A stretch of 58,386 nucleotides of DNA from assembly GCA_964638715.1 (NCBI GenBank), contig CAZWZF010000027.1, forward strand, positions 1 through 58,386, read 5' to 3'. The stretch is from JBAXQQ01 sp037131695 (GTDB taxonomy: Bacteria > Armatimonadota > Hebobacteria > CAIYQO01). Made by a program: the position numbers and the translations under genes. Below are positions 58,334 to 58,386 of this stretch, piece by piece (position 1 is the first letter of the stretch; every line of letters starts with the position of its first letter). Below the pieces are notes generated by a model. That model saw nothing but the letters and a program-made list of their open reading frames with translations. It was not told where the DNA came from and searched no databases.

Positions 58334-58386
58334 CAATGGACAATGGACAATGGACAATGGACAATGGACAATGGACAATGGACAAT
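58331..58386. repeat. Heptamer tandem array (CAATGGA) at the hypA stop codon, cut by window edge
   Basis: TGACAATGGACAATGGACAA and on: about seven perfect CAATGGA units running from the hypA TGA (58331-58333) to the end of the window. The longest heptamer array here. Confidence 0.9.

Noticed and set aside
58100..58378. Minus-strand ORF beginning MSIVHCPLSIVHCPLS
   Set aside because: It is merely the translated heptamer array opposite hypA.

Overview
This 58.4 kb window comes from a bacterial chromosome with a gene-rich, moderate-GC background (housekeeping and carbohydrate genes), interrupted by one clearly AT-rich island. The prepilin at 39104 carries the N-terminal signature FPVFARAREKARQ and an H-X9-DG-type motif. 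Together with several uroporphyrinogen-decarboxylase-like enzymes and secreted glycoside hydrolases, this resembles Armatimonadota and related environmental phyla. That lineage call is an inference from protein style only; no rRNA lies in the window.

Layout: (1) 1-3823: valS and a REP-associated tyrosine transposase (RAYT) embedded in REP-like palindromes, some of which lie inside the transposase gene. (2) 3823-9213: an AT-rich island bounded by 176-bp direct repeats that duplicate the upstream region and 5' end of a MazG-like gene. It carries a membrane/zinc-ribbon protein, an Mrr-type nuclease, a small unknown protein and a 388-aa unknown protein; it looks like a candidate defence island. 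(3) 9564-13307: RsmH-family methyltransferase, then an operon of sugar isomerase/epimerase-like protein, esterase and AlbA_2 protein. (4) 13411-18991: HisKA_2 kinase and response regulator, a BtrH-like protein, an anti-sigma antagonist/anti-sigma kinase/sigma-B-type operon, and tRNA-Ser(GCU) and tRNA-Arg(GCG). (5) 19249-28540, mostly minus strand: hybrid histidine kinase with chemotaxis relics (broken cheR and a truncated membrane sensor), a P-type ATPase, a YgiD-like dioxygenase, a 27-aa basic gene, and a URO-D-like protein. (6) 28835-38924: double PilZ protein, OppD/OppF without permease, GH63-like and GH36-like hydrolases, DUF72, an AAA/DUF4143 ATPase, an AraC regulator. (7) 39104-54153: prepilin with an extra beta-rich domain, two more URO-D-like enzymes, a PASTA protein, an orphan Phd-type antitoxin, a 1222-aa secreted hydrolase-like protein, a secreted esterase, an AlbA_2/HATPase regulator with a probable leaderless promoter next to an iteron-like array, and an isopropylmalate-synthase-like enzyme fused to a Cache-like domain. 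(8) 54577-58386: MFS transporter, UvrC, HypA.

The most striking feature is the repeat content. At least five families are visible: GGGCGGGTT REP palindromes; a ~237-bp MITE-like element with GAGGCTCTTGCAAAACC ends; TTCACCGCGAAGGAAC hairpins; ACATCGATTAACAGGAT hairpins; and heptanucleotide tandem repeats of different sequence that repeatedly sit exactly at stop codons. Two of these have altered proteins (the RAYT and the hybrid kinase C-terminus).

Genes probably work together in: stress/sigma-B partner switching (17056-18723); uptake and breakdown of plant-type oligosaccharides (GH36, GH63, 1222-aa hydrolase, esterase, AraC); and possible defence (4323-8685). No CRISPR array, rRNA or complete prophage was seen. 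All boundaries were read by eye; no database search was run.
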